Source: Neobacillus sp. FSL H8-0543 (GTDB taxonomy: Bacteria; Bacillota; Bacilli; Bacillales; Cytobacillaceae). Taken from it: a stretch of 64,000 nt of DNA. The stretch is taken from NCBI RefSeq assembly GCF_038592905.1, contig NZ_CP151943.1, positions 5,096,501 through 5,160,500 of the forward strand. Direction: 5' to 3'. Made by a program: the position numbers and the translations under genes. The notes below the pieces were generated by a model that had not been told where the DNA came from, did no database searches, and saw only the letters and a list, made by a program, of their open reading frames with translations. This document shows, one piece after another, positions 51,411 to 60,106 of this stretch (within the stretch, counting starts at the first letter, position 1; each line of letters opens with the position of its first letter).

Positions 51411-52110
51411 AATTAATAATCTCCAGGTTAAATACGATAAAGTCCAAGTGATCCATGATGTATCCTTAGAGGTGAAGGAAGGAGAAATTGTAACTTTAAT
51501 TGGCTCAAATGGCGCTGGGAAGACAACCCTTTTACGAACGATTTCTGGTATTAAGAAAGCATCAGGTGGTTCTATTTCATTTTTGGGAAAACCGATTCAC
51601 CAGCTTTCCTCCCATAAAATTGTTGATTTAGGAATTGGGCATGTCCCTGAGGGTAGACATGTGTTTCCAGATATGTCGGTATATGAAAATTTACAAATGG
51701 GTGCCTTTCGTCGAAAGGATTCCCAAGCTGCAATTAAGAACGACTTAGAGCATATTTTTGATATATTCCCACGTCTTAAGGAAAGAAGTCAGCAGTTGGC
51801 CGGCACGTTGAGCGGTGGAGAACAACAAATGCTGGCGATTGGCCGTGCGATAATGTCAAAACCGAAGCTATTTTTGTTTGATGAGCCATCTCTTGGGATC
51901 GCTCCGTTAATTGTTGCCGAAATCTTTCGGATGATAAAAAGGATGAACGAAGAAGGCTCAACGATTCTTCTAGTGGAGCAAAATGCAAATGCTGCTTTAA
52001 AAATCTCTGACAGGGCTTATACACTCGAAACAGGTAGAGTTAGTCTTGAAGGAAAATCGTCAGAATTACTTAATGATGATCGCGTAAGGAAAATTTATCT
52101 GGGTTTTTAA
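51403..52110 (+). CDS. livF: ABC transporter ATPase LivF-like
   Basis: A 235-aa ATPase (GSNGAGKTTLL, LSGGEQQMLAIGRA, LFLFDEPSLGIAP, VEQNANAALKISDRAY). TTG 51403, eight bases after AGGGAG, is the likelier start; GTG 51394 is in frame and possible. It overlaps livG by eight bases. It completes a five-gene Liv-type importer. Confidence 0.92.
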   Translation: MLKINNLQVKYDKVQVIHDVSLEVKEGEIVTLIGSNGAGKTTLLRTISGIKKASGGSISFLGKPIHQLSSHKIVDLGIGHVPEGRHVFPDMSVYENLQMGAFRRKDSQAAIKNDLEHIFDIFPRLKERSQQLAGTLSGGEQQMLAIGRAIMSKPKLFLFDEPSLGIAPLIVAEIFRMIKRMNEEGSTILLVEQNANAALKISDRAYTLETGRVSLEGKSSELLNDDRVRKIYLGF

Positions 52111-52132
52111 TTCTTTTAGGAGGTGTTGGAGA

Positions 52133-52945
52133 ATGGTTTATGAAACGATTCTTTATAAAGAGTCTATTGAAGAGGGAATAGCTTGGGTGACGATGAACCG
52201 ACCGAAAAAAAGAAATGCGATTAATAAACAAATGATCATTGAAATGGGTGAGGCCTTTAGAAAGGCTGAAAACAACGAAGATATTCGGGTCATTATCTTT
52301 AATGGGGAGGGGTCAAGTTTTTCAGCGGGACATGATCTATCTGTTGAGGAACATTACCCTAGTACTTCCGAAGAACGCATTAAGTGGGAGCGGAAATATT
52401 ACTTTGACGAAATTATGTACCTCCGAAATATCCGTAAACCATTAATCTCTCAGGTACATGGGCATTGTATTGCAGCGGGGTTGGTGCTAGCACTTGTTGC
52501 AGATATCGTGATTGCCTCAGAGGATGCTATTTTTAATGATCCAGTGGTAAGAATGGGTGCAAATAGTCAAGAAGTGATGATTTTACCATGGGTTGTCGGT
52601 GAGAAAAAGGCGAAGGAATTATTATTTACTGGTGATAGCTTGACAGCTATAGAGGCTGAACGCTTTGGAATGGTCAATAAGGTCGTTCCGAGGGAGGAGT
52701 TAGAAACCACTGTTTATGAAATGGCTAAAAGAATCGCACTCATGCCACCCGTAGCCGTTTCCTTAGTCAAAGAATCCATAAATAATACATTAGACAATAT
52801 GGGATATACCAATTCTATGAAAATGCATTTTACCTCCCACCTCTTGAGTCACTCAACGGTTGAAGCGAGTCAAGGCATGGGCACTGATAAACGAACCAAT
52901 TTAAAAAGTTATTTTGAACAACGGGATAAATCATTTAAGTCATAA
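52133..52945 (+). CDS. Enoyl-CoA hydratase/isomerase family protein 1
   Basis: A 270-aa crotonase-fold protein. The oxyanion-hole segments are FSAGHDLS and VHGHCIAAGLVLAL. In the region that carries the second catalytic glutamate of ordinary hydratases the sequence reads VVRMGANSQEVMILPWVVG, which lacks the usual PGxGG pattern, so reaction specificity (hydratase, isomerase or hydrolase) is open. It starts at ATG 52133 after AGGAGGTG. It lies between livF and the second acyl-CoA dehydrogenase. Confidence 0.83.
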   Translation: MVYETILYKESIEEGIAWVTMNRPKKRNAINKQMIIEMGEAFRKAENNEDIRVIIFNGEGSSFSAGHDLSVEEHYPSTSEERIKWERKYYFDEIMYLRNIRKPLISQVHGHCIAAGLVLALVADIVIASEDAIFNDPVVRMGANSQEVMILPWVVGEKKAKELLFTGDSLTAIEAERFGMVNKVVPREELETTVYEMAKRIALMPPVAVSLVKESINNTLDNMGYTNSMKMHFTSHLLSHSTVEASQGMGTDKRTNLKSYFEQRDKSFKS

Positions 52946-52973
52946 AATCAGCAAACTATTAGGAGGCGAATAA

Positions 52974-54119
52974 ATGACCAGTTTACCATATACCAAGGAG
53001 CATGAAATTTTCCGGGCAACCGTTCGTAAATTTCTTGATAGAGAAGCGGCTCCCTATTTTAATGAGTGGGAACAAAATAAATGTATCCCAAAAACGTTCT
53101 GGGGAAAATTGGGTGAACAAGGTTATTTGTGTCCGTGGGTAGAGGAAAAGTATGGCGGACTAGAAACGGATTGGTATTATTCTGTGATTCTTTATGAAGA
53201 ATTTGAGAAAATAGGGTCTGGAATGTCAGGTATCGGCCTTCACAGTGATATCGTTATTCCTTATCTTCATTCCTTTGGAAATGAACAACAGAAGCAAAGA
53301 TGGTTACCTCCGAGTATTAACGGTGAGATCATTTCGGCCATTGCCATGACCGAACCAGGGGCTGGGTCTGATCTTGCAGGTATTAAAACCACTGCAACAA
53401 AGGATGGAGAAGATTATATTATTAATGGGGAGAAAACTTTTATCACCAATGGGTACACAGCCGATCTAGTTATCGTGGTTTGTAAAACCGATCCAAAAGC
53501 GATACCAGTCCATAGAGGGATGAGCCTGTTTATTGTTGAAGCGGGTACACCCGGTTTTACAAAAGGTAAAAAGCTTAATAAGGTTGGCCAACATGCAAAT
53601 GATACATGCGAGTTAATTTTCGATAATGTGAGGGTGTCAAAAGATCATTTACTAGGTGAAGAAGGCAAAGGATTCTATTATTTAATGCAAAAGCTACAGC
53701 AAGAACGTCTTCTTTGTGCACTAGGCGGTATTGTTTCTGCAGAAGAAATGCTTAAAATGACCATCAACTATACAAAACAACGTGAAGCGTTTGGAAAGAA
53801 AATTAGTCAGTTTCAAAATACCCAATTTGAGTTGGCAGAAATGGCGACAGAAATTACTATCGGTAGAACGTTTGTCGATGATCTTATTACCAAACATATA
53901 GACGGAAAAAACATCGTTAACGAAGTGTCGATGGCAAAATGGTGGATTACTGATCTTGCTAAAAAAGTATCTTCACGCTGTATGCAGTTACACGGTGGCT
54001 ATGGATATATGGAAGAGTATGAGATTGCAAGAAAATATCGAGATTTAGCCGTAACATCGATTTATGCAGGGACTAACGAAATAATGAAAAGTATCATTGC
54101 GAAGAATATAGGACTTTAA
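52974..54119 (+). CDS. Long-chain-type acyl-CoA dehydrogenase 2
   Basis: A 381-aa paralogue of the enzyme at 46345, same length and near-identical motif order (IAMTEPGAGSDLAGIKTTAT, FITNGYTADLVIVVCKTDPK, FQNTQFELAEMATEI, IYAGTNEIMKSIIAKN). Glutamate in the AEMAT helix is the likely base. Two such enzymes in one operon suggest two different dehydrogenation steps, or a heteromeric enzyme. Ribosome site TTAGGAGGCG. A palindrome TTTGAAT/ATTCAAA follows at 54132-54149. Confidence 0.92.
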   Translation: MTSLPYTKEHEIFRATVRKFLDREAAPYFNEWEQNKCIPKTFWGKLGEQGYLCPWVEEKYGGLETDWYYSVILYEEFEKIGSGMSGIGLHSDIVIPYLHSFGNEQQKQRWLPPSINGEIISAIAMTEPGAGSDLAGIKTTATKDGEDYIINGEKTFITNGYTADLVIVVCKTDPKAIPVHRGMSLFIVEAGTPGFTKGKKLNKVGQHANDTCELIFDNVRVSKDHLLGEEGKGFYYLMQKLQQERLLCALGGIVSAEEMLKMTINYTKQREAFGKKISQFQNTQFELAEMATEITIGRTFVDDLITKHIDGKNIVNEVSMAKWWITDLAKKVSSRCMQLHGGYGYMEEYEIARKYRDLAVTSIYAGTNEIMKSIIAKNIGL

Positions 54120-54197
54120 GACTGTTTTAAATTTGAATCTAAATTCAAAAAATAAATGATTTGTAAAATTATAAGAAAATTGTTATTATTTAATTAA

Positions 54198-54216
54198 TAT
54201 AATGAAAACGGTAACA
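54198..54216 (+). promoter_or_regulatory. Candidate -10 box with overlapping cre site
   Basis: TATAAT at 54198-54203 runs into ATGAAAACGGTAACA (54202-54216), a full match to WTGNAANCGNWNNCW. The overlap would let CcpA block initiation of an internal promoter for the second half of the cluster. No consensus -35 was found at the right distance, so the promoter is tentative. Confidence 0.45.
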
Positions 54217-54245
54217 TCTTTCTGTCAATAAAGGAGATGAATCAA

Positions 54246-55385
54246 TTGTCATTACCACTTGAAGGAGTACGTGTCCTTGATCTTACAAGGCTACTCCCAG
54301 GGCCATATTGTTCATTATTACTTGCAGACTTTGGTGCAGATGTCATAAAGGTTGAAGATCCAAAAATCGGGGATTATGCTCGCTGGTATGAACCTAAAGT
54401 TGCTGATCAAAGTGCGATGTTCATTTCACTTAATCGAAATAAACGCAGCATTACTTTGGATCTAAAGACAGAAAAAGATAAAGAAGTGTTTATTGATCTA
54501 ATAAGGACCTCGGATGTATTAATCGAATCATTCCGTCCAGGTGTCATGGAGCGCCTTGGACTTGGTTATGAGGAATTGAAAAATCAGAATCCTAGGCTCA
54601 TATATTGCGCAATAACAGGGTATGGACAAACAGGTCCATATGCAAAAGAACCGGGACATGATTTGAATTTTTTAAGTTATGCCGGATTGCTACATTTACA
54701 AGGTGTAGCAAACGGGAATCCACAGATGTCCTCCGTTCAAATTGGAGACATTGGTGGCGGGTCGTTAATGGCTACTGTAGGAATCTTGTTATCTATTATT
54801 GATGCTAAGAAAACAGGTAAAGGGCAATTTGTCGATATTTCCATGTTAGATGGTGCCGTTTCTTGGATGCAAACGATTCTCCCAGATTATTGGGCGAGTA
54901 ACAAGCTGCCGAACCGTGGGGAGCTGGTCTTAAACGGCGGAAAAGCCTGTTACGAGGTCTATCGTACCAAGGATGACCGATTCCTTTCTGTTGGCGCGCT
55001 GGAATTTAAGTTTTGGAGAAACTTTTGCCAAGTGATAGGCAAGGAAGAATTGATTGATCGACTAGATGATCCAGTCGAACAACAGCAGAAAATGAAGGTA
55101 GAAATCCAAGAAGTTATACTCCAAAGGTCATTAGCAGAATGGCTGGTTGATTTTGAAGGTGTTGATGCCTGCGTTTCTCCTGTGTTGACTCCACAAGAAA
55201 TGGTTGAAAACCCGCAAATAATACATCGTGAAATGATTGAAGAAATCAATCATCCAGAGGCAGGTATCCTAAAGCAAATTGCTAATCCGATCAAGCTATC
55301 GGGTCAAAGGTTAAAGTTACGCCGCCACGCACCAAGGCATGGTGAACACAATGTTGAAATTATTAACGAGTTAGCCAATAGGTAG
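54246..55385 (+). CDS. Alpha-methylacyl-CoA racemase-like protein (CoA-transferase family III)
   Basis: A 379-aa protein of the CaiB/BaiF fold. It has the racemase-type residues: histidine in GHDLNFLSYAGLL and aspartate in IGDIGGGSLMA, matching His126/Asp156 of alpha-methylacyl-CoA racemases, with GKGQFVDISMLDGAV following. This fits epimerisation of 2-methylacyl-CoA better than CoA transfer, although close transferases cannot be excluded. TTG 54246 is the start, nine bases after AAGGAG; ATG 54237 touches that site. It suggests a methyl-branched substrate. Confidence 0.78.
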   Translation: MSLPLEGVRVLDLTRLLPGPYCSLLLADFGADVIKVEDPKIGDYARWYEPKVADQSAMFISLNRNKRSITLDLKTEKDKEVFIDLIRTSDVLIESFRPGVMERLGLGYEELKNQNPRLIYCAITGYGQTGPYAKEPGHDLNFLSYAGLLHLQGVANGNPQMSSVQIGDIGGGSLMATVGILLSIIDAKKTGKGQFVDISMLDGAVSWMQTILPDYWASNKLPNRGELVLNGGKACYEVYRTKDDRFLSVGALEFKFWRNFCQVIGKEELIDRLDDPVEQQQKMKVEIQEVILQRSLAEWLVDFEGVDACVSPVLTPQEMVENPQIIHREMIEEINHPEAGILKQIANPIKLSGQRLKLRRHAPRHGEHNVEIINELANR

Positions 55386-55406
55386 CCTAAAGGGAGTTGT
55401 CGAGTA

Positions 55407-56627
55407 ATGAGTGAAAAAACGATTGAAGATGCACTAGACTTACAATCCTCTGGAAAATTAACGGAATTAAGAGAAAGGGTTAGACGTTTTATTGATGAAA
55501 AGGTCATCCCCGCTGAGGTCGTTTTTGAAAGTGGTGGTGCAGAAGCCGATGAAATGCTCCTAGAATTACAAACGCAAGCAAAGCATGAAGGTCTATGGGC
55601 TCTGGGTTTGCCAACGGAAATCGGTGGTGGCGGCTTATCGTTTATGGATTATGTGCTGATTAATGAAATCGTTGGGCGTTCAGAGTTAGCCATGTTTGCC
55701 CTGGGCACTCATACTGCACAGGATGCAACAATGCTCAACCTTTTCGGGACACCGCGGCAAAAAGAAAGCTGGTTATATCCTATGGTAAGAGGTGAAATAA
55801 ATCCTTCTGTTGCTCTTACAGAACCTGAAGTGGCAGGGTCGGATCCAACATTAATTAAAACTGTGGCAGTCCTCGATGGTGACGAATGGGTAATCAATGG
55901 TCATAAATGGTTTACTACTGGGGCGAATCGTGCAGCTTTTACAACCGTCTTTTGTGTTACCGAGCCAGATGAACCTCGTCACAAAAGAGCTTCGATGATT
56001 ATCGTCCCGACAAATACGCCAGGGTATGAAATCGTCAGAGTTGTGCCGACAATGGGGCATCAACATGGCGGCCATTGTGAAGTAAGACTTACGAATGTTA
56101 GGGTGCCAAAAGGTAATTTGTTAGGAACCCGCGGGGAAGGCTTCTTTATTGCTCAAAAACGGTTAGGTCCAGGAAGAATCTTTCATTGTATGAGATGGCT
56201 GGGGCAGGCGCAAAGAGCATTTGATTTAATGTGTAATCGGTCTTTAAACAGGTATGCTCATGGCTCGTTATTGTCAGAAAAACAAATGATTCAAAAATAT
56301 ATTGCTGATTCGGCAACTGAAATCCAAGCAGCACGATTAATGACCTTAGAGGCTGCCAAAAAAATTGACCAAGGTAATGAAGCGCGCGTGGAAATCGCAA
56401 TGATTAAGGTCTTTGGAGCAAAAGTCCTCCATGATGTGATTGATCGGGCAATCCAAGTCCATGGTGCACTAGGTGTCACTAGTGATACACCATTAGAAAA
56501 AATGTACCGTGAAGCCCGCTATGCCCGGATTTATGATGGTCCAGATGAAGTTCATACTGCTTCCATTGCCAGAAGGATTTTAAAAATCTACAAAGAGGGG
56601 GAAAGCTGGAGTCCTGATGGGAATTAA
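55407..56627 (+). CDS. Acyl-CoA dehydrogenase of the ACAD10/11 type
   Basis: A 406-aa acyl-CoA dehydrogenase of a different branch from the other two. Its hallmark is the C-terminal IYDGPDEVHTASIARRIL, as in ACAD10/ACAD11 (DGPDEVH), where the enzyme acts on 4-phosphoacyl-CoA to give an enoyl-CoA with loss of phosphate. ALTEPEVAGSDPT, HKWFTTGANRAAF and RLGPGRIFHCMRWLG are further family segments. Together with the APH-type kinase at 43804 it supplies the two activities that are fused in ACAD11. The ribosome site is AAAGGGAG before ATG 55407. Confidence 0.85.
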   Translation: MSEKTIEDALDLQSSGKLTELRERVRRFIDEKVIPAEVVFESGGAEADEMLLELQTQAKHEGLWALGLPTEIGGGGLSFMDYVLINEIVGRSELAMFALGTHTAQDATMLNLFGTPRQKESWLYPMVRGEINPSVALTEPEVAGSDPTLIKTVAVLDGDEWVINGHKWFTTGANRAAFTTVFCVTEPDEPRHKRASMIIVPTNTPGYEIVRVVPTMGHQHGGHCEVRLTNVRVPKGNLLGTRGEGFFIAQKRLGPGRIFHCMRWLGQAQRAFDLMCNRSLNRYAHGSLLSEKQMIQKYIADSATEIQAARLMTLEAAKKIDQGNEARVEIAMIKVFGAKVLHDVIDRAIQVHGALGVTSDTPLEKMYREARYARIYDGPDEVHTASIARRILKIYKEGESWSPDGN

Positions 56628-56649
56628 CTAGAATGAAGGAGGTTTTTAA

Positions 56650-57438
56650 ATGGAAAACCAAGCTGTAATAACAGAAGTGGAAAATGGTGTTGCCGTCATC
56701 ACCTTGAATGAACCCAAATCATTAAATTCACTCTCAGTTGAAATCGTCGAAGGACTAACAAAGTCACTTCAGTCAATAAAGCATGATCCTACTGTCCGTG
56801 CAGTAATTTTAACTGGTAATGGGAAGGCATTCTGTGCTGGTGGCAATATTAAAAGTTTTTCTAGTATTACATCTGCAGCAAGTGGCAGAAAGTATATGCA
56901 TGAAACAGGTGGTTTCATTAAAGATTTGGTTCAAATGGAAAAGCCAGTGATAGCAGCAGTTAATGGGTATGCAGTTGGAGCAGGCTTTAGTATCGCAATC
57001 GCCTGTGACTTTGTGATTGCCTCACCACATTCCAAATTTGCATTGGGCTTTCATAAAGTTGGACTCGTTCCCGATCTAGGAGGTTTATATCATTTGCCAA
57101 GAATGGTGGGAATGGCTAGAGCGAAAGAATTAGCTTTTTCAGACCGAACACTTTCAGCAACAGAAGCAAAAGAATATGGGATCTGCCTTGAAGTAGTTGA
57201 AGAGGAACAATTATTAATTCGTGCAATGGCAATGGCTTCATCCTTTGCTTCAAGTCCAACCATTGCCATTGGGTTAGCAAAAGGAATATTAAATCGTAGC
57301 TTTGAATCTTCATTAGAAGATGTTCTCCGTGAAGAAGGAATGGTTCAAGGTATTTCTTTTACAACTGAGGATCACAAAGAGGGAGTAAGAGCCTTTATTG
57401 AAAAAACAAAACCAACCTTTACTGGTTCATATTCCTAG
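56650..57438 (+). CDS. Enoyl-CoA hydratase/isomerase family protein 2 (PaaG-like)
   Basis: A 262-aa crotonase-fold enzyme with FCAGGNIKSF and VNGYAVGAGFSIAIACDF oxyanion segments. At the catalytic position it has aspartate in KVGLVPDLGGLYHLPR, as in PaaG-type isomerases, instead of a hydratase glutamate. It may move double bonds between C2-C3 and C3-C4, which fits processing of unsaturated or 4-substituted acyl-CoA. AAGGAGG precedes ATG 56650. Confidence 0.85.
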   Translation: MENQAVITEVENGVAVITLNEPKSLNSLSVEIVEGLTKSLQSIKHDPTVRAVILTGNGKAFCAGGNIKSFSSITSAASGRKYMHETGGFIKDLVQMEKPVIAAVNGYAVGAGFSIAIACDFVIASPHSKFALGFHKVGLVPDLGGLYHLPRMVGMARAKELAFSDRTLSATEAKEYGICLEVVEEEQLLIRAMAMASSFASSPTIAIGLAKGILNRSFESSLEDVLREEGMVQGISFTTEDHKEGVRAFIEKTKPTFTGSYS

Positions 57439-57465
57439 GAAAGAAAATCAAAGGAGGTTTTTATT

Positions 57466-58452
57466 ATGAAAGGCTGGCTTGTAAAAGAGCTTGGGGAACC
57501 GCAGGATGCCTTACAAATATCAAAAATGGAAAAGCCGGAACCAAAAGATGGAGAGGTTTTAATTAATGTAAAAGCCGCAGCGCTTAATTTCTTTGATATT
57601 CTCTTGTGCCAAGGTAAATACCAGGAAAAGCCGCCACTTCCGTTTACGATTGGATCTGAGGTTGCTGGCGTTGCCGTTAAAACAACGGTGGGTAGTCGCT
57701 TTAAGGAAGGACAGCGAGTATTAGCACTGCCTAAGCTGCCAAATGGTGGATTGGTCGACTACATAACTGTTGAGGAAAACTCGGTCTATCCCATTCCAGA
57801 TTCCATGAGCTGGAATGAAGCTGCCGCATTGTTTATTACCTATCATACCTCTTATTACTCATTAACTAATCGTGCTGCACTACAGGAAGGCGAAGTGCTA
57901 CTCGTCCACGCTGGAGCGGGTGGAGTGGGCTCCGCTGCCATCCAATTAGGTAAAGCGGCAGGGGCATATGTGATAGCAACCGCGGGAGGTTCTGAGAAGA
58001 CGAAGATTTGTCAGGAACTCGGAGCAGATGTTGTAATTGATTATTTAAAAGAGGACTTTGTCGAGGTTGTTAAAAAGGAAACCAATGGTAAAGGTGCAAA
58101 TGTCATATTTGATCCGGTCGGTGGCAATGTTTTTGATCGATCAAGGAAATGTATTGCCTTTGATGGAAGAATCCTCGTGATTGGCTTTGCAGGTGGAGAG
58201 ATTCCTACTATTCCAGCCAACCACGTATTAGTCAAAAATTACTCTATTGTCGGCGTTCATTGGGGACTCTTTAATCGATTAAATCCTGACAAGGTGTTTA
58301 AGGAGCATGAAGAACTCATGTCACTTTATGAGCAAGGAAAAATTAAGCCACTGATTTATAAAGAATATGCTTTTGAGGAAGTACCTGAAGCCCTCGATTT
58401 ACTAGCTTCAAGGAAAACCTGGGGTAAAGTTGTTGTCAAAGTATGGCTTTAA
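57466..58452 (+). CDS. Quinone-oxidoreductase-like MDR protein 2
   Basis: A 328-aa zinc-free medium-chain reductase (ALNFFDILLCQGKYQ, LPFTIGSEVAGVA, VHAGAGGVGSAAIQLGKAAG). It resembles NADPH:quinone oxidoreductase and the 2-enoyl reductase group. Second member of this family in the region (see 45308) but not a close copy. Tight spacing with AAAGGAGG before ATG. Confidence 0.87.
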   Translation: MKGWLVKELGEPQDALQISKMEKPEPKDGEVLINVKAAALNFFDILLCQGKYQEKPPLPFTIGSEVAGVAVKTTVGSRFKEGQRVLALPKLPNGGLVDYITVEENSVYPIPDSMSWNEAAALFITYHTSYYSLTNRAALQEGEVLLVHAGAGGVGSAAIQLGKAAGAYVIATAGGSEKTKICQELGADVVIDYLKEDFVEVVKKETNGKGANVIFDPVGGNVFDRSRKCIAFDGRILVIGFAGGEIPTIPANHVLVKNYSIVGVHWGLFNRLNPDKVFKEHEELMSLYEQGKIKPLIYKEYAFEEVPEALDLLASRKTWGKVVVKVWL

Positions 58453-58517
58453 ATTACTGAAAATTTAGTATAAATGAAAAATAATATAAAAATCTAATGA
58501 GAGAAGGGGAATAACAA

Positions 58518-59285
58518 ATGCAAATACAAGATGCAATTGCCATCGTAACGGGTGGGGCTTCTGGACTAGGTGAAGCGACGGTCAGAAATATTGTCAAAAA
58601 TGGTGGAAAGGCTGCAATCCTTGATCTTTCAGAAGACAGAGGAAAGAATCTAGCTGAAGAATTAGGAGAAAATGCCATTTACTTTAAAACAAATGTAACA
58701 AGCGAGGAAGACGTCCAACAGGCGATTGATGGAACCATTGCACAATTTGGTAGCATCAATACGGTTGTGAACTGTGCAGGTATAGGCCTTGGTGAAAAAA
58801 CGGTGAGTCGGAATAAGGCCCATGGATTTGATAGTTTTAAAAAAGTGATAGAGATAAATTTAATTGGTACGTTCAATGTAATCAGACTTGCTGCAGAAAA
58901 ATTGGTAACCAACCAACCTAATCAAGAAGGTGAACGTGGTGTTATTATCAATACGGCTTCTGTAGCCGCTTTTGACGGTCAAATTGGTCAAGCAGCCTAC
59001 AGTGCTTCTAAAGGTGGAGTTGTTGGCATGACGTTGCCAATTGCTCGCGACCTTGCAAAATCTGGGGTTAGAGTTGTAACGATTGCTCCTGGTTTAATTG
59101 AAACACCATTATTCGGGACACTCTCTGACCAAGCTAGAACGGCATTGGAATCTCAAGTTCCGTTCCCTTCAAGGCTAGGACGCCCTTCCGAATACGCCCA
59201 ATTAACGCAGTCAATTATCGAAAATGTCTTACTAAACGGCGAAACCATTCGTTTAGATGGTGCGATCCGTATGGCTCCTAGATAA
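58518..59285 (+). CDS. SDR oxidoreductase, HSD10-like 3-hydroxyacyl-CoA dehydrogenase
   Basis: A 255-aa short-chain dehydrogenase with [12 protein letters not shown] cofactor motif, NCAG, catalytic serine in [10 protein letters not shown] and YSASK. The extended loop before the serine ([20 protein letters not shown]) and the ending are like HSD17B10 (type 2 3-hydroxyacyl-CoA dehydrogenase), which oxidises 2-methyl-3-hydroxybutyryl-CoA. The gene follows after a 65-base gap with GAGAAGGGGA. Suggests oxidation of a 3-hydroxy (2-methyl)acyl-CoA. Confidence 0.87.
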   Translation: MQIQDAIAIVTGGASGLGEATVRNIVKNGGKAAILDLSEDRGKNLAEELGENAIYFKTNVTSEEDVQQAIDGTIAQFGSINTVVNCAGIGLGEKTVSRNKAHGFDSFKKVIEINLIGTFNVIRLAAEKLVTNQPNQEGERGVIINTASVAAFDGQIGQAAYSASKGGVVGMTLPIARDLAKSGVRVVTIAPGLIETPLFGTLSDQARTALESQVPFPSRLGRPSEYAQLTQSIIENVLLNGETIRLDGAIRMAPR

Positions 59286-59323
59286 GGTTGATTTCTAGAA
59301 AACGAGGAAAAGGGATGGTGAGT

Positions 59324-60082
59324 ATGAAGTTATTTAGCTTAGAAAATAAAGTGGCAGTAGTTACCGGTGGCAACCGTGGTTTAGGTCGAGCGATTGCCTT
59401 AGCATTAGCTGAAGCTGGTGCAGATATCGTAGTGGTTGGTAGAGATGAGCAAAAAAACCAGCAGGTTGTTTCAGAAGTTCAAGAAAAAGGTAGAAAGGCT
59501 CTAAGCCTTTCTACTGACCTTATGAATATAGATGCGATTGGTGAAATGGTAGGAACAGTTGTTGAGCAGTTTGGAAAACTAGATATCTTAGTTAATAATG
59601 CCGGTGTTTCCCATACACAGAGTGCTCTTGAGATTTCGGAAAAAGATTGGGATAAGGTAATGGATTTAAACGTTAAATCACTATTCTTTTGCTGTCAGGC
59701 AGCAGGTAGGGTTATGAAGGAACAAGGTTTTGGAAAGATTATTAATTTAGCATCTGTAGCCGGTGCCGTCGGTGACTTGGGAATTAGTCCTTATACTGCT
59801 AGTAAGGCTGCTGTCATCAATCTAACCAGATCACTTGCCCTCGAATGGGTAAGGCTTGGTATCCAAGTAAACGCGATTGGTCCTGCGTATATTGAAACAG
59901 ATATGAATAGTGAGGCATTAAGCAATCCTAAAGTTCGAGGGAAAATTATTGGTAAAACACCCATGCAAAGACTAGGTGAATCCGATGAATTAGCCGGAAC
60001 AGTCCTATTACTAGCTTCTGATGCAAGTAGCTATATAACAGGGCAGACAATCTTTGTTGATGGTGGATGGCTCGCTCAATAA
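59324..60082 (+). CDS. SDR oxidoreductase 2
   Basis: A 252-aa short-chain dehydrogenase (VVTGGNRGLGRAIALALAEA, NNAG, NLASVAGAVGDLG, YTASKAAVINLTRSLA, FVDGGW). It looks like gluconate 5-dehydrogenase or 3-oxoacyl reductase relatives. Start at ATG 59324 (KLFSLENKVAVV matches the family start); ATG 59315 is a close alternative and the frame opens at a TTG further upstream. Possible role: oxidising a hydroxyl of the substrate or reducing a 4-oxo group as LvaD does. Confidence 0.85.
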   Translation: MKLFSLENKVAVVTGGNRGLGRAIALALAEAGADIVVVGRDEQKNQQVVSEVQEKGRKALSLSTDLMNIDAIGEMVGTVVEQFGKLDILVNNAGVSHTQSALEISEKDWDKVMDLNVKSLFFCCQAAGRVMKEQGFGKIINLASVAGAVGDLGISPYTASKAAVINLTRSLALEWVRLGIQVNAIGPAYIETDMNSEALSNPKVRGKIIGKTPMQRLGESDELAGTVLLLASDASSYITGQTIFVDGGWLAQ

Positions 60083-60106
60083 TTGGGAAGTTAGGGTGGT
60101 GATTAC

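Noticed and set aside
54246..55385. Plain CoA transferase
   Set aside because: The family fold fits, but the GHDLN histidine and IGDIGGG aspartate match alpha-methylacyl-CoA racemases better; kept as an alternative only.
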